This document shows positions 34,276 to 44,800 of a DNA stretch of 64,000 nt, piece by piece. The notes beneath the pieces are model-generated. The model did not search any database and was not told the DNA's origin. It was given only the letters and a program-made list of their open reading frames with translations. A program made the translations under genes and the position numbers. This stretch comes from Actinomycetaceae bacterium MB13-C1-2. GTDB taxonomy: Bacteria; Actinomycetota; Actinomycetes; Actinomycetales; Actinomycetaceae. The stretch is taken from the NCBI GenBank assembly GCA_035621235.1, contig CP141731.1, forward strand, positions 1,302,001 through 1,366,000, read 5' to 3'. The first letter of the stretch is position 1. Each line of letters starts with the position of its first letter.

Positions 34276-35172
34276 GGGTGCCCTCCTATAGCGGCCATCA
34301 GCTTGGACCAAGAATACGCGACGAGGATCGAGGCGAGTTAGGTAATGGTCCACTCTGGCGGATGCTCGTTCTCTTGGGGGCAGGCAACCTAAGTACTTGG
34401 CTTGGAACATCTGCCACTGTGGTCATTACTGGTCCGGGGACTGTGACGCGCCGGAGGGGGTAGTCGGCCACTCCGGCAGATATTCGCCCTTGGGCTACGC
34501 GGACGAAGAGTCCTCCTCCAAGTTATCTAAGCTGCGGCATAAGAAGGACCAAGTTTGGAGTCCACGAGGGCTCACAAGAGTGATGCGGATGTCCCGAGCC
34601 TGGGCGTATGTGATGGCGGGCTGCCCGGTTTGGCCTAGTAAGAGAGAGGGCCAATGTTGGAGCGTGGGCTGACAAGAGTGATGCGGATGTCCCGAGCCTG
34701 GGGTGAGTGAGGGCGGGCTGCCCGGCCCGGCTTAGTCTGAAGGAGGGTCAGTATCCGAGTGCGGGGTCATCAAAGGTGGGAGCCAATGTCCCAGTGTGGG
34801 ATCAGCGAGGGCGAGGTAAGCATCCCGGTCGGAGTAAAGTCGAGGAGGGCTTGGTGGTCAGATGTGGATTTTTCGGCTTCTGAAGGGCGACCTCTAGTGA
34901 GACTCGTCGCAGGAACCCCTCTGGACTTGGACGAATGCAAAACCGCGTGCCAGACTATTCAAGCTGCCTCACGAAGGTGAGGCGATTTGGGTGCTTGAAA
35001 AACGTGCCGCTCCTGCTTCAAGGATCGCGACCCACTTGCTGCCCAAGTTCTTTTGACAAGACAACGGCCAAGCCGGAGCCAATCTGGCAGCCGCAGGAAT
35101 GTGTGTCCCGACTGGGACACGCCCGAATGCGGGGGCCGGTGACGAATCTGGTACGAGAAGAGGTAAAACGGC
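34276..35172. other. Repeat-rich intergenic region and S10 operon leader
   Basis: 897 bases without a supported gene. Left part: diverged duplication (CCACTCTGGCGGAT at 34351, CCACTCCGGCAGAT at 34469) of about 118 bases and a 98-bp-period repeat. Right part (34900-35172): leader of rpsJ with a TTGACA hexamer at 35053-35058 but no clear -10 box at standard spacing. Confidence 0.5.
34555..34830 (+). repeat. Degenerate tandem repeat, about 98-bp period
   Basis: ACAAGAGTGATGCGGATGTC starts at 34574 and again at 34672. A weaker third unit (CATCAAAGGTGGGAGCCAAT) follows near 34768. GGCGGGCTGCCCGG recurs in the first two units. Confidence 0.75.
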
Positions 35173-35481
35173 ATGGCGGGACAAAAGATCCGCATCCGGC
35201 TCAAGTCGTATGACCACGAGGTCATCGACAGCTCGGCGCGCAAGATTGTCGACACTGTTCAGCGCGCAGGCGCGACCGTGGTTGGACCCGTGCCGCTGCC
35301 GACCGAGAAGAACGTTTTCGTTGTTATTCGGTCTCCCCACAAGTACAAGGACAGCCGCGAGCAGTTCGAGATGCGCACGCACAAGCGGCTCATCGACATC
35401 ATTGATCCCACGCCTAAGGCCGTCGATTCGCTCATGCGTCTTGACCTTCCTGCTGACGTGAACATCGAGATTAAGCTCTGA
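35173..35481 (+). CDS. rpsJ: 30S ribosomal protein S10
   Basis: 102 residues, complete. [16 protein letters not shown] and the [19 protein letters not shown] loop (two overlapping blocks) identify it. S10 joins the 30S head and also binds NusB and NusG in antitermination. First gene of the S10 operon; in this window tuf lies 22 kb upstream, separated by the accessory island. Confidence 0.98.
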   Translation: MAGQKIRIRLKSYDHEVIDSSARKIVDTVQRAGATVVGPVPLPTEKNVFVVIRSPHKYKDSREQFEMRTHKRLIDIIDPTPKAVDSLMRLDLPADVNIEIKL

Positions 35482-35492
35482 GGACATCTGCA

Positions 35493-36146
35493 ATGACTAC
35501 TGACACCGCGCCACGCAAGGCGCTGCTGGGCCGCAAGCTCGGCATGACCCAAGTTTGGGACGAGGACGGCCACGTTGTCCCCATCACGGTCGTCCAGGTC
35601 GGCACGAACGTCGTTACTCAGGTGCGCACCGAGGATAACGATGGCTACTCGGCCGTCCAGATCGGCTTTGAGGACATTGATCCTCGCCGCGTGACCAAGC
35701 CTCTGCTTGGTCACTTCGAGAAGGCGGGGGTTGCCCCCAAGCGCCACGTCGCGGAGTTCCGCACTTCGGACGCTGCCGACTATCAACCCGGCCAGGAACT
35801 TGAGGCTTCGGTCTTTGAGGTTGGTCAGAATGTTGACGTGACCGGCACTACCAAGGGCAAGGGCTTCGCAGGCGTTATGAAGCGTCACGGCTTTAAGGGT
35901 GGCCCGGCCTCGCACGGCGCTCACAAGATCCACCGTAAGCCGGGCTCTATCGGTGCCTGTGCTACTCCGGGTCGCATCTTCCGCGGTCAGCGGATGGCGG
36001 GCCGTATGGGTGGCGACAAGCGCACCATTCAAAACCTTGAGATCGTCGGCGCGGATACCGACAAGGGCCTGCTGTTGGTCAAGGGCGCAATCCCTGGACC
36101 GGCTAAGGCTGTTGTCATGGTTCGCACCGCTGTGAAGGGGGCATGA
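35493..36146 (+). CDS. rplC: 50S ribosomal protein L3
   Basis: 217 residues. [13 protein letters not shown] near the start and the central [18 protein letters not shown] loop are diagnostic; that loop reaches towards the peptidyl-transferase centre. The stop overlaps the rplD ATG. About ten extra residues precede the usual start, as often in actinobacteria. Confidence 0.98.
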   Translation: MTTDTAPRKALLGRKLGMTQVWDEDGHVVPITVVQVGTNVVTQVRTEDNDGYSAVQIGFEDIDPRRVTKPLLGHFEKAGVAPKRHVAEFRTSDAADYQPGQELEASVFEVGQNVDVTGTTKGKGFAGVMKRHGFKGGPASHGAHKIHRKPGSIGACATPGRIFRGQRMAGRMGGDKRTIQNLEIVGADTDKGLLLVKGAIPGPAKAVVMVRTAVKGA

Positions 36147-37204
36147 TGGCGACCAAGGCTATGTATAAGGACTCCCAGGTTGAGGTCTTGACCCTTGAGG
36201 GCAAGGCGACTGGCCGCAAGGTCACACTTCCCGGCAACCTGTTTGACGTTGATCTGAACATTCCGTTGATCCACCAGGTAGTTGAGGCTCAGATGGCCGC
36301 AGCTCGCCAGGGTACTCACGCGACCAAGACTCGCGGCATGGTATCCGGCGGCGGCAAGAAGCCGTATCGCCAGAAGGGCACCGGTAACGCTCGCCAGGGT
36401 TCAATCCGCGCTCCTCACTACAAGGGCGGCGGCGTTGTTCACGGCCCGCAGCCGCGTGACTATAGCCAGCGGACCCCCAAGAAGATGATCGCCGGCGCAC
36501 TGCGTTCCGCTCTATCTGATCGCGCCCGCAATGGTTCGCTCATCATTCTTGAGGACCTTGTTGCCGAGGACGTTCCTTCGACCAAGGCCGCGCTGAAGAC
36601 ACTGGCCACGGTCACGAGTGGTGGCAAGGTTCTGATTGTTATCGATCGGGACGAGGACGGAGCTACCGCAGTTCTCAAGAGCTACTCAAATGCACCGGCC
36701 GCTCACACCATCTGGGCTGATCAACTCAATGCATACGACGTCGTCGATGCCGCTGAAGTCATCTTCTCCGAGGATGCGATCAACAGCTACATCGAACGCG
36801 CTTCGGTCAAAGCCCCTGCTCGCGAAGAGAAGGTTGCCTCAAAGGTAAAGGCCCTCGAAGAGAAGAAGGCTGACAAGACCTCTAAGTCGAAGAAGGCTGA
36901 CGACGCTCCTGCCAAGAAGTCCGCGGCGAAGGCTGAGGAGGCTCCTGCAAAGAAGGCTCCCGCCAAAAAGGCCGCTAAAGCCGAAGCTGGCGATGCCAAG
37001 GCCGCTGCTAAGAAAGCGCCGGCTAAGAAGGCGACCAAGAAGGTTGAAGAAGCCATCGAGGATATCGAGGGCGCCGCTAAGAAGGTTGCCAAGAAGGCTG
37101 AGACCGCTGCCGAGGATATCGTTCACGATGTCGAGGCGGCAGTGAAGAAGCCCGCTAAGAAGGCGCCTGCCAAGAAAGCAGCTGCTAAGGAGGATGCCGA
37201 ATGA
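36143..37204 (+). CDS. rplD: 50S ribosomal protein L4 with long Lys/Ala-rich C-terminal tail
   Basis: 353 residues against about 205-220 for the family. Residues 1 to about 220 form a normal L4, with the tunnel loop [18 protein letters not shown] and [15 protein letters not shown]. The remaining ~130 residues are low-complexity Lys/Ala/Glu/Pro (many PAKK and AKKA blocks), like the tails of actinobacterial histone-like proteins. ATG 36143 overlaps the rplC stop; ATG 36146 is equally possible. The frame runs cleanly into rplW, so the tail is real coding sequence. Tail function unknown. Confidence 0.95.
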   Translation: MMATKAMYKDSQVEVLTLEGKATGRKVTLPGNLFDVDLNIPLIHQVVEAQMAAARQGTHATKTRGMVSGGGKKPYRQKGTGNARQGSIRAPHYKGGGVVHGPQPRDYSQRTPKKMIAGALRSALSDRARNGSLIILEDLVAEDVPSTKAALKTLATVTSGGKVLIVIDRDEDGATAVLKSYSNAPAAHTIWADQLNAYDVVDAAEVIFSEDAINSYIERASVKAPAREEKVASKVKALEEKKADKTSKSKKADDAPAKKSAAKAEEAPAKKAPAKKAAKAEAGDAKAAAKKAPAKKATKKVEEAIEDIEGAAKKVAKKAETAAEDIVHDVEAAVKKPAKKAPAKKAAAKEDAE

Positions 37205-37509
37205 GCACTCTGGAAGCCTCGAAGAATCCGCGCGACATCATCCTGCGTCCGGTAGTAACCGAAAAGACGTCACGTCTGCAGGACGAGGGTAAGTACACGT
37301 TCATCGTTGATCCTCGTGCAAACAAGACCGAAATCAAGAACGCCATTGAGGATATCTTCGGCGTCAAGGTTTCGAAGGTTGCAACGATGAACCGTCCTGG
37401 TAAGACCTACCGTCGCCGCGATGGCGTTGGAAAGCGCCCCGACACCAAGCGTGCAATCGTCACGCTGCGTGAGGGTGCAATCGACGTTTTCGGCGAAACT
37501 GGGATTTAG
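37201..37509 (+). CDS. rplW: 50S ribosomal protein L23
   Basis: 102 residues. [27 protein letters not shown] and [13 protein letters not shown] fit the family. L23 lies at the exit of the peptide tunnel and docks trigger factor and SRP. The ATG overlaps the rplD stop by 4 bases. Confidence 0.98.
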   Translation: MSTLEASKNPRDIILRPVVTEKTSRLQDEGKYTFIVDPRANKTEIKNAIEDIFGVKVSKVATMNRPGKTYRRRDGVGKRPDTKRAIVTLREGAIDVFGETGI

Positions 37510-37530
37510 GCCGGAGGGGTAAAAGACACT

Positions 37531-38367
37531 ATGGCTATTCGTAAGTACAAGCCGACGACACCAGGTCGTCGTCACGGGAGCGTCTCGGACTTTTCTGAGA
37601 TCACCCGTTCGACTCCTGAGAAGTCGCTGGTTCGCCCGATCACCAAGACCGGTGGTCGTAACTCGTACGGTCGTGTTACCTCGCGTCGCCGCGGTGGCGG
37701 ACACAAGCGTGCCTACCGCGTCATTGACTTCAAGCGCAATGACAAAGACGGCGTACCCGCAACCGTTGCTCACATTGAGTACGACCCGAACCGTACCGCG
37801 AACATCGCTCTGCTGCACTACGCAGATGGCGAGAAGCGCTACATCCTCGCACCGGCTGGTATCAAGCAGGGCACCAAGATTGAGAACGGGCCGAAGGCTG
37901 ACATCAAGGTTGGTAACAACCTCCCGATGCGCAACATCCCTCTTGGCACAGTCATCCACAACGTGGAACTGAACGCTGGACAGGGAGCCAAGATGGCTCG
38001 CTCTGCTGGTACCTCGGTCCAGCTGGTCGCTAAGGAGGGTCGCTTCGCTCAGTTGCGCCTCCCCTCTGGCGAAATCCGCAACGTTGACATCAACTGCCGC
38101 GCCACCATCGGCGAGGTTGGCAATGCCGAACAGGGCAACATTGACCTGGGCAAAGCTGGCCGCGCTCGCTGGAAGGGACGTCGCCCCAAGGTTCGCGGTG
38201 TTGCCATGAACCCTGTGGATCACCCACACGGTGGTGGTGAGGGCCGCACATCTGGCGGTCGTCACCCAGTCAGCCCCTGGGGCAAGCCCGAGGGGCGCAC
38301 TCGTCGCCCGAACAAGCCGAGCGATCAGTACATTGTTCGTCGTCGCCGCACTGGCAAGAAGCGCTGA
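37531..38367 (+). CDS. rplB: 50S ribosomal protein L2
   Basis: 278 residues, full length. [14 protein letters not shown] at the start and the conserved [14 protein letters not shown] loop, with the His needed for peptidyl transfer and subunit association, are present. GGAGG lies 14 bases before the ATG. Confidence 0.98.
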   Translation: MAIRKYKPTTPGRRHGSVSDFSEITRSTPEKSLVRPITKTGGRNSYGRVTSRRRGGGHKRAYRVIDFKRNDKDGVPATVAHIEYDPNRTANIALLHYADGEKRYILAPAGIKQGTKIENGPKADIKVGNNLPMRNIPLGTVIHNVELNAGQGAKMARSAGTSVQLVAKEGRFAQLRLPSGEIRNVDINCRATIGEVGNAEQGNIDLGKAGRARWKGRRPKVRGVAMNPVDHPHGGGEGRTSGGRHPVSPWGKPEGRTRRPNKPSDQYIVRRRRTGKKR

Positions 38368-38382
38368 TAGGAAGCCTGGATT

Positions 38383-38664
38383 ATGCCACGTAGTTTGAAG
38401 AAGGGCCCCTTCGTCGACGCCCACCTGCAGAAGAAGGTCGACGAGCAGCTTGCGTCCGGCAACAAGCAGGTCATCAAGACCTGGTCACGCCGCTCCATGA
38501 TCACGCCTGATTTCCTAGGCCTGACCTTCGCTGTTCATGACGGCCGCCGCCATGTGCCGGTCTTTGTGACAGAGTCGATGGTTGGTCACAAGCTCGGTGA
38601 GTTCGCGCCCACGCGTACTTTCCGCAGTCACGTGAAGGACGACCGTAAGGGACGTCGCCGCTAG
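38383..38664 (+). CDS. rpsS: 30S ribosomal protein S19
   Basis: 93 residues. [12 protein letters not shown] and [14 protein letters not shown] are diagnostic. S19 pairs with S13 in the 30S head. Standard S10 operon position. Confidence 0.98.
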   Translation: MPRSLKKGPFVDAHLQKKVDEQLASGNKQVIKTWSRRSMITPDFLGLTFAVHDGRRHVPVFVTESMVGHKLGEFAPTRTFRSHVKDDRKGRRR

Positions 38665-38689
38665 GCGCGCCCGGGAATAGGAGAGACTG

Positions 38690-39058
38690 ATGGAAGCCAA
38701 GGCGCAGGCGCGTTACGTACGCGTTACGCCCCAGAAGGCTCGCCGGGTCGTCAACGAGATCCGTAACAAGAGCGTTCTAGAGGCAGACGATCTATTGCAG
38801 TTCGCACCGCAAAAGGTTGCGCACGACATCCGCAAGGTACTGAATAGCGCCGTTGCGAATGCTCACGTGCTGGCCGATAACGCGGGCGAATCACTTCAGG
38901 ATGCCGAGCTTGTGGTCCTTGAGACGTACGTCGACGAGGGACCGACAATGAAGCGCTACCGTCCGCGGGCACAGGGCCGCGCCGGACAGATCCTGAAGCG
39001 CACAAGCCACATCACCGTGATTGTTGGCACCGATGAAGAAGAGGAGGGGGATCGCTAG
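38690..39058 (+). CDS. rplV: 50S ribosomal protein L22
   Basis: 122 residues; [15 protein letters not shown] and the tunnel hairpin [13 protein letters not shown] are present. It ends directly before the rpsC ATG. No long C-terminal tail, unlike L4 and L17 here. Confidence 0.98.
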   Translation: MEAKAQARYVRVTPQKARRVVNEIRNKSVLEADDLLQFAPQKVAHDIRKVLNSAVANAHVLADNAGESLQDAELVVLETYVDEGPTMKRYRPRAQGRAGQILKRTSHITVIVGTDEEEEGDR

Positions 39059-39916
39059 ATGGGCCAGAAGGTCAACCCCACTGGTTTCCGCCTGGGGATC
39101 ACCACCGATCATCGCTCGCGTTGGTTTGCGGATTCGACGACTGAGAACCAGCGTTACCGCGACTACGTTGCCGAGGACGTGAAGATCCGCGAGGTACTTC
39201 AAGAGGGACTTGAGCGCGCGGGCATTTCCCGCGTCGAAATCGAGCGCACCCGCGACCGTGTTCGCGTGGACCTGCACACCGCACGTCCGGGCATCGTTAT
39301 TGGCCGCCGTGGCGCTGAGGCTGATCGCCTTCGCCAGGACCTTGAGAAGCTCACGGGCAAGCAGGTTCAGCTGAACATCCTTGAGGTTAAGAACCCGGAG
39401 ATTGACGCTCAGCTTGTTGCTCAGGGCGTTGCCGAGCAGCTTGCAGCACGCGTTTCATTCCGCCGCGCAATGCGCAAGGCAATCCAGTCGGCACAGCGCG
39501 CCGGCGCGAAGGGTATTCGCGTTCAGTGCTCAGGTCGTCTGGGCGGCGCAGAAATGTCGCGTAGCGAGTTCTACCGTGAAGGTCGAGTTCCGCTACAGAC
39601 ACTGCGAGCGAACATTGACTACGGCTTCCACGAAGCTCGTACTACCTTCGGCCGCATTGGCGTGAAGGTTTGGATTTACAAGGGTGACATGACCGAGCGC
39701 GAGTTTGCTCGTCAGCAGGCCGAGCAGTCTGGCCGTGGCGGGGCTCCTCGTCGTGGCGAGCGTCGTGGCGGATCCCGCCGTGACTCGCGCGGTGGCCAGC
39801 GCGGTCGTGATGCCGAAGCCGCACAGAGTGCACCGGTTGCAGAGGATGCAACGGTGGTAGTCGAGGCGCCGGCAGAAGCACCCGCAGAAACTGCGACCAG
39901 CGGAACGGAGGCCTGA
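39059..39916 (+). CDS. rpsC: 30S ribosomal protein S3
   Basis: 285 residues. [14 protein letters not shown], a KH domain with [14 protein letters not shown], and the C-terminal [14 protein letters not shown] block are normal. An added Arg/Gly-rich then Glu/Ala-rich tail (about 220-285) is common in actinobacteria. S3 lines the mRNA entry channel. Confidence 0.98.
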   Translation: MGQKVNPTGFRLGITTDHRSRWFADSTTENQRYRDYVAEDVKIREVLQEGLERAGISRVEIERTRDRVRVDLHTARPGIVIGRRGAEADRLRQDLEKLTGKQVQLNILEVKNPEIDAQLVAQGVAEQLAARVSFRRAMRKAIQSAQRAGAKGIRVQCSGRLGGAEMSRSEFYREGRVPLQTLRANIDYGFHEARTTFGRIGVKVWIYKGDMTEREFARQQAEQSGRGGAPRRGERRGGSRRDSRGGQRGRDAEAAQSAPVAEDATVVVEAPAEAPAETATSGTEA

Positions 39917-39920
39917 GCCC

Positions 39921-40340
39921 ATGCTCATTCCCCGCCGAGTTAAGTACCGTAAGCAGCACCGCCCGAAGCGCGGCGGCATGGCTAAAGGTGGCACCGAACT
40001 TGCGTTCGGCGACTACGGCATCCAGGCACTAGAGCCCACCTACCTGACTAACCGTCAGATCGAGGCAGCTCGTATCGCCATGACCCGTCACATCAAGCGT
40101 GGCGGTAAAGTTTGGATCACCGTTTTCCCGGACCGTCCCCTGACCAAGAAGCCTGCCGAAACCCGTATGGGTAAAGGTAAGGGTTCACCAGAGTGGTGGG
40201 TCGCTCCAGTCAAGCCCGGCCGGATCATCTTCGAGTTGTCGGGTGTTGATGAAGATTTGGCCCGCGAGGCTATGCGCCGCGCACGCCACAAGCTCCCGAT
40301 TAAGACCCGTTTCGTAGTGCGAGAGGGTGTTGAGAACTAA
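39921..40340 (+). CDS. rplP: 50S ribosomal protein L16
   Basis: 139 residues. [34 protein letters not shown] (19 residues) and a basic C-terminus are typical. Its stop overlaps the rpmC ATG by one base. Confidence 0.98.
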   Translation: MLIPRRVKYRKQHRPKRGGMAKGGTELAFGDYGIQALEPTYLTNRQIEAARIAMTRHIKRGGKVWITVFPDRPLTKKPAETRMGKGKGSPEWWVAPVKPGRIIFELSGVDEDLAREAMRRARHKLPIKTRFVVREGVEN

Positions 40341-40573
40341 TGGCCGATAACGTTTTGAAGACGGCTGACCTCGATGCCATGGATGACGCTCAGCTCCGCA
40401 AGGAACTTGAGCGCGCAAAGGCCGAGTTGTTCAACCTTCGTTTTTCTCAGGCTGTCGGTAGCCTTGAGGACAGCGGACGGATGAAGTCTGTGCGTCGCAA
40501 CATTGCCCGTATCTACACGATTGCGCGTGAGAGGGAGCTTGGCTTCCGTACCGCGCCCGGAACTGAGGACTGA
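40340..40573 (+). CDS. rpmC: 50S ribosomal protein L29
   Basis: 77 residues. [19 protein letters not shown] and [14 protein letters not shown] mark the two-helix fold. The short N-terminal extension (about 10 residues) is usual for actinobacteria. Confidence 0.97.
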   Translation: MADNVLKTADLDAMDDAQLRKELERAKAELFNLRFSQAVGSLEDSGRMKSVRRNIARIYTIARERELGFRTAPGTED

Positions 40574-40575
40574 GA

Positions 40576-40851
40576 ATGACTGAAGTGGCCGCAGCGACGG
40601 AACGCAACCAGCGCAAGGTACGCCGTGGATACGTGACCTCGGACAAGATGGACAAGACAGTTGTTGTTGTCCTTGAGGACCGAGTAAAGCACCCCCTTTA
40701 CGGCAAGGTCACGGTCAAGACCAAGAAGGTCAAGGCCCACGACGAAAACAATGAGTGCGGCGTAGGTGACTACGTCCTAATCATGGAAACCCGTCCTCTT
40801 TCGCGTACCAAGCACTGGCGCGTGGCAGAGATCCTGGAGAAGGCGAAGTAG
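40576..40851 (+). CDS. rpsQ: 30S ribosomal protein S17
   Basis: 91 residues. [32 protein letters not shown] and [14 protein letters not shown] are diagnostic of this OB-fold protein. It is the last gene of the S10 block; a 103-base gap precedes rplN. Confidence 0.98.
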   Translation: MTEVAAATERNQRKVRRGYVTSDKMDKTVVVVLEDRVKHPLYGKVTVKTKKVKAHDENNECGVGDYVLIMETRPLSRTKHWRVAEILEKAK

Positions 40852-40954
40852 TCCCGTAGGAACTACCGAGCACTTTCCAAACAAACAATCCGTTCGGCCA
40901 GGCTCTAGGGCGCAGGTCCAAAGAGAACCGGCACGACGACAGGAGTCATAAGAC

Positions 40955-41326
40955 ATGATCCAGCAGGAGTCGCGACTGAAGATCGCTGACAACACGGGGG
41001 CGAAGGAAATCCTCACCATCCGTGTTCTCGGTGGCTCAAAACGACGTTACGCGGGTATCGGCGACGTTATTGTCGCCACCGTGAAGGACGCCATCCCCGG
41101 CGGAAACGTGAAGAAGGGTGAGGTCGTAAAAGCCGTCATCGTTCGCACGAAGAAGCCTTCACGTAGGCCCGATGGTTCCTACATTCGATTCGACGAGAAT
41201 GCGGCTGTCATTTTGAAGAATGACGATGGTGACCCGCGTGGCACCCGTATTTTCGGCCCAGTTGGCCGCGAACTGCGCGACAAGCGCTTCATGCGCATCG
41301 TCTCGCTGGCACCGGAGGTGATCTGA
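40955..41326 (+). CDS. rplN: 50S ribosomal protein L14
   Basis: 123 residues. [18 protein letters not shown] and [17 protein letters not shown] match fully. The gap upstream may hold a spc-operon promoter. Stop overlaps the rplX ATG by one base. Confidence 0.98.
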   Translation: MIQQESRLKIADNTGAKEILTIRVLGGSKRRYAGIGDVIVATVKDAIPGGNVKKGEVVKAVIVRTKKPSRRPDGSYIRFDENAAVILKNDDGDPRGTRIFGPVGRELRDKRFMRIVSLAPEVI

Positions 41327-41763
41327 TGGCCGCCAAGATTAAGAAGGGCGACATCGTAGAGGTTGTGCGCGGTCGTTCCTCAGACCCCAAGAAGCTTGAA
41401 GCACGCAACCAGCGTCGTTTGGAAGAGGGCTACGAGCCCTTGGCTCCCGGCGACAAAGGCAAGCAGGGGCGCGTCATTAAGGTTTTCCCTGAAGAGCGCA
41501 AGGTGCTTGTTGAGGGCGTAAATCTGAAGACCCGCCACGTGCGTCAGGGACAATCGGGCCAGGAGGGTGGCATTGTCACCGCCGAGGCACCGATTGCGAT
41601 CGAAAAGGTCGCCCTGGTGGACCCTGACACGAAGAAGCCGGTACGCGTTGGCTTCCGCGAGGACGTAGTCGAGCGTGACGGTCGTAAGCGCACCGTTCGT
41701 GTTCGCGTTGCCCGCGGTGGTAGTCGTCGTGGCATCGAGCCCGGTAAGGAGCTGGACGCATGA
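41326..41763 (+). CDS. rplX: 50S ribosomal protein L24 with insertion in the KOW motif
   Basis: 145 residues, longer than the usual 100-120. [15 protein letters not shown] is followed by an extra charged segment ([20 protein letters not shown]) before [15 protein letters not shown], so about 24 residues are inserted in the first KOW turn. The rest ([15 protein letters not shown]) is normal. L24 initiates 50S assembly by binding the 5' end of 23S rRNA. Overlaps rplE by 4 bases. Confidence 0.96.
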   Translation: MAAKIKKGDIVEVVRGRSSDPKKLEARNQRRLEEGYEPLAPGDKGKQGRVIKVFPEERKVLVEGVNLKTRHVRQGQSGQEGGIVTAEAPIAIEKVALVDPDTKKPVRVGFREDVVERDGRKRTVRVRVARGGSRRGIEPGKELDA

Positions 41764-42305
41764 GCCCCCGTCTGAAGGAAAAGTACAACGATCAGATCAG
41801 GTCTGAGATGATCGAGGAGTTCAAACTGCCGAACGTCATGATGGCACCTAAGCCTGTAAAGGTAGTCGTCAACATGGGTGTCGGCGATGCGGCTCGTGAT
41901 TCAAAACTTCTGGACGGCGCACTGAAGGATCTGGAGGCCATTACCGGTCAAAAGCCCCGCGTGAACCGAGCAAAGAAGTCAATCGCCCAGTTCAAGCTTC
42001 GTGAGGGTCAGCCAATCGGCGCTTCGGTGACGATTCGCGGAGACCGGATGTGGGAGTTCCTCGACCGTCTAATGTCGACCGCACTGCCACGTATCCGCGA
42101 CTTCCGCGGCTTGTCAGCCAAGCAGTTTGACGGACATGGCAACTACACCTTTGGACTGACCGAACAGGTTATGTTCAACGAAATTAACGTCGACAATGTC
42201 GACCGGGCTCGCGGCATGGACATCACCGTTGTCACGTCTGCTGACAGCGATGAACAGGGTCGCGCACTACTTCGTAAGCTCGGCTTCCCCTTCAAAGAGG
42301 ACTAA
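41760..42305 (+). CDS. rplE: 50S ribosomal protein L5
   Basis: 181 residues. [27 protein letters not shown] and [20 protein letters not shown] (20 residues) fit the family. It binds 5S rRNA and bridges to S13. Confidence 0.98.
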   Translation: MSPRLKEKYNDQIRSEMIEEFKLPNVMMAPKPVKVVVNMGVGDAARDSKLLDGALKDLEAITGQKPRVNRAKKSIAQFKLREGQPIGASVTIRGDRMWEFLDRLMSTALPRIRDFRGLSAKQFDGHGNYTFGLTEQVMFNEINVDNVDRARGMDITVVTSADSDEQGRALLRKLGFPFKED

Positions 42306-42307
42306 CA

Positions 42308-42493
42308 ATGGCTAAGACATCTCTGAAGATCAAGGCAGCACGCAAGCCGAAGTATGCGGTCCGTGCTTACACAAGGTGCAACCGTTGCGGTCGCCCCCAC
42401 TCGGTCTACCGCAAGTTCGGCTTGTGCCGTATCTGCCTACGTGAGTTGGCCCTGCGTGGCGAACTCCCCGGCGTGACTAAGAGCAGCTGGTAA
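42308..42493 (+). CDS. rpsN: 30S ribosomal protein S14, type Z (zinc)
   Basis: 61 residues, the zinc-binding short form: [20 protein letters not shown] gives two CxxC pairs. Zinc-free paralogues, if any, lie outside the window. Confidence 0.98.
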   Translation: MAKTSLKIKAARKPKYAVRAYTRCNRCGRPHSVYRKFGLCRICLRELALRGELPGVTKSSW

Positions 42494-42562
42494 CACTTAC
42501 GACGCAGGTCCCCGGCGGCGATTGCCGAGGGAAACCACGCCGAGGAAGGGCCAAGGCCCAAA

Positions 42563-42961
42563 ATGACAATGACTGATCCGGTCGCAGACATGCTTACGCG
42601 TCTGCGCAACGCAAACACGGCTCATCACGAGTCCGTGTCAATGCCCTACTCAAAGCTCAAGGACGGGATCGCGCAGATCCTGAAGAGCGAGGGCTATATC
42701 AAGGACATCCGCATCGAAGATGCGCGCGTCGGCAAGACGCTGACCCTTGATCTGAAGTACGGCAACCGCCGTGAGCGTGCAATCACCGGCCTGAAGCGAG
42801 TTTCTAAGCCAGGTCTACGTGTGTATGCGAAATCAACTGAACTGCCTCAGGTCCGCGGTGGATTGGGCGTGGCGATTCTATCGACCTCGTCCGGTCTTCT
42901 AACTGACCGTCAGGCTTCCGACAAAGGTGTAGGTGGGGAAGTCCTCGCCTACGTCTGGTAG
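42563..42961 (+). CDS. rpsH: 30S ribosomal protein S8
   Basis: 132 residues. [15 protein letters not shown] at the start and [12 protein letters not shown] near the end are diagnostic. S8 binds central 16S rRNA and in many bacteria represses the spc operon by binding its mRNA. Confidence 0.98.
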   Translation: MTMTDPVADMLTRLRNANTAHHESVSMPYSKLKDGIAQILKSEGYIKDIRIEDARVGKTLTLDLKYGNRRERAITGLKRVSKPGLRVYAKSTELPQVRGGLGVAILSTSSGLLTDRQASDKGVGGEVLAYVW

Positions 42962-42975
42962 AAGGAGGACGCGCA

Positions 42976-43512
42976 ATGTCACGTATTGGCAAGCAGCCCG
43001 TCGTTCTTCCTGCGGGTGTCGAAGCTAAGATCGACGGACAGGACGTAACTGTGAAGGGTCCTAAGGGCGAACTTTCGCTTGAGGTTCCCACACCTATCAG
43101 CGCCAAGCTGGAGGGTAGCGAAATCCTGGTGAGTCGTCCGGATGATGACCGGACTAATCGATCGCTGCACGGCCTTTCCCGTACGCTCATCGCCAACATG
43201 GTCGAGGGTGTAACGAACGGCTACGCGAAGAACCTTGAGATCGTCGGTACTGGTTATCGTGCGACCCAGAAGGGCAAGGCTGTTGAGTTTGCCCTCGGTT
43301 ACTCTCACACCATCACCTTCGAGCCGCCGGAAGGCATCGACATCACCGCCACCTCACAGACCAAGGTCGTTGTGAGTGGTATTGATAAGCAGAAGGTTGG
43401 CGAGGTCGCCGCAAACATCCGCAAACTGCGCAAGCCGGAACCCTACAAGGGCAAGGGCATTCGCTATGAAGGCGAAGTTGTGCGACGCAAGGTCGGAAAG
43501 GCTGGTAAGTAG
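42976..43512 (+). CDS. rplF: 50S ribosomal protein L6
   Basis: 178 residues. [28 protein letters not shown] and the C-terminal [12 protein letters not shown] are typical. GAAGGAGG precedes the ATG. Confidence 0.98.
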   Translation: MSRIGKQPVVLPAGVEAKIDGQDVTVKGPKGELSLEVPTPISAKLEGSEILVSRPDDDRTNRSLHGLSRTLIANMVEGVTNGYAKNLEIVGTGYRATQKGKAVEFALGYSHTITFEPPEGIDITATSQTKVVVSGIDKQKVGEVAANIRKLRKPEPYKGKGIRYEGEVVRRKVGKAGK

Positions 43513-43514
43513 TA

Positions 43515-43886
43515 ATGGCTTACACGGTCAAGGGCAAAGGAAAGTTCGTTTCCCGTAGGCGCCGTCATCAGCGCGTGCGTGCGAAGATTGCTGGAACCGC
43601 TACGCGGCCCCGTCTGGTAGTTACCAGAAGCAACCGTCACATGTTCGCTCAAGTTGTGAACGATGACGAGGGCAAGACGCTGGTCTGGGCTTCCACAATG
43701 GAGCCCGAGCTGCGCGCCTCGTCCGGTGACAAGACGGAGAAGGCCAGCAAGGTTGGCGCTCTGATTGCGGAGCGTGCGAAGGAAGCCGGCATCGAAGAGG
43801 TCGTTTTCGATCGCGGTGGAAACAAGTATCACGGCCGCGTGGCGGCAGTAGCGGAAGGCGCCCGTGAGGGCGGCCTGAAGCTGTGA
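43515..43886 (+). CDS. rplR: 50S ribosomal protein L18
   Basis: 123 residues. [20 protein letters not shown] and [20 protein letters not shown] fit. L18 binds 5S rRNA together with L5. Confidence 0.98.
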   Translation: MAYTVKGKGKFVSRRRRHQRVRAKIAGTATRPRLVVTRSNRHMFAQVVNDDEGKTLVWASTMEPELRASSGDKTEKASKVGALIAERAKEAGIEEVVFDRGGNKYHGRVAAVAEGAREGGLKL

Positions 43887-43914
43887 GCGCGAGTAAGGAA
43901 AGGGAGAGCATCTG

Positions 43915-44616
43915 ATGGCTGAAAGAAGCCAAGGAAATACCGATCAGGACTCCGCGCGCCAGGGCCAAGGTGGAGACCGCCGTGGACGTGGTGGTCAGCG
44001 CGGAGAGGGACGCCAGCAGGGGCGCGGTCGTCAAGACGATCGCAACCAGTACCTGGAGCGCGTCGTTACCATCAACCGTGTGTCCAAGGTTGTGAAGGGT
44101 GGACGTAGGTTCAGCTTCACCGCTCTGGTCGTGGTTGGTGACGGTGAGGGCACCGTCGGCGTTGGCTACGGTAAGGCCAAGGAAGTTCCGGCAGCGATTG
44201 CGAAGGGTGTCGAAGAGGCGAAGAAGAACTTCTTCCGTGTCCCGATGATCCGTCGTACTATCCCGCACCTGGTTGAAGGTCGCGCATCGGCAGGCATCGT
44301 TCTGCTGCGTCCGGCTTCACCTGGTACCGGTGTTATCGCTGGTGGTCCGGTCCGCGCCGTACTTGAGTGCGCCGGTATCCACGATGTGCTAACAAAGTCG
44401 CTCGGTTCGTCGAACGCAATCAACATTGTTCACGCAACTGTTGACGCTCTGAAGCAGCTTGAGGAACCCGAGGAAGTGGCAGCACGCCGCGGACTCCCTC
44501 TGGAGCGTGTCGCACCGACTACCATGCTCGCAGCGCGTGCCGCTGGTGAGGCAGAGCGCAAGGCTGAGGCTGAGAAGAAAGAAGCCGCGAAAGCCTCCGC
44601 AGGGGTGAGCGAGTAA
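43915..44616 (+). CDS. rpsE: 30S ribosomal protein S5
   Basis: 233 residues. An Arg/Gly/Gln-rich N-terminal extension (about 45 residues) precedes the core [20 protein letters not shown] (20 residues) and [12 protein letters not shown]. The C-terminus has an Ala/Glu/Lys tail, both usual in actinobacteria. S5 supports accuracy and the mRNA helicase activity at the entry site. Confidence 0.98.
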   Translation: MAERSQGNTDQDSARQGQGGDRRGRGGQRGEGRQQGRGRQDDRNQYLERVVTINRVSKVVKGGRRFSFTALVVVGDGEGTVGVGYGKAKEVPAAIAKGVEEAKKNFFRVPMIRRTIPHLVEGRASAGIVLLRPASPGTGVIAGGPVRAVLECAGIHDVLTKSLGSSNAINIVHATVDALKQLEEPEEVAARRGLPLERVAPTTMLAARAAGEAERKAEAEKKEAAKASAGVSE

Positions 44617-44798
44617 TGGCAAAGCTGAAGATCACTCTGACCAAGTCTATTTACGGTCAGAAGAGGAACATCGCCGAGTCTGTGCGCTCCCTCGGGTTGC
44701 GCAAGATCGGTCAGAGCACGGTCCGTGAGGACACCCCGGTTGTTCTGGGGCAGGTTCACACGGCTAAGCACCTGCTTGACGTGGAAGAGGTTGACTGA
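44616..44798 (+). CDS. rpmD: 50S ribosomal protein L30
   Basis: 60 residues. [20 protein letters not shown] and [11 protein letters not shown] are diagnostic. One-base overlap with rpsE. Confidence 0.98.
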   Translation: MAKLKITLTKSIYGQKRNIAESVRSLGLRKIGQSTVREDTPVVLGQVHTAKHLLDVEEVD

Positions 44799-44800
44799 CA

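Noticed and set aside
35053-35085. TTGACA ... CAATCT as S10 operon promoter
   Set aside because: Spacer of 21 bases is too long for a confident promoter call; only mentioned in the leader entry.
34935-35255. ORFs in the rpsJ leader on both strands
   Set aside because: No motif, no ribosome site, overlap with rpsJ in other frames.
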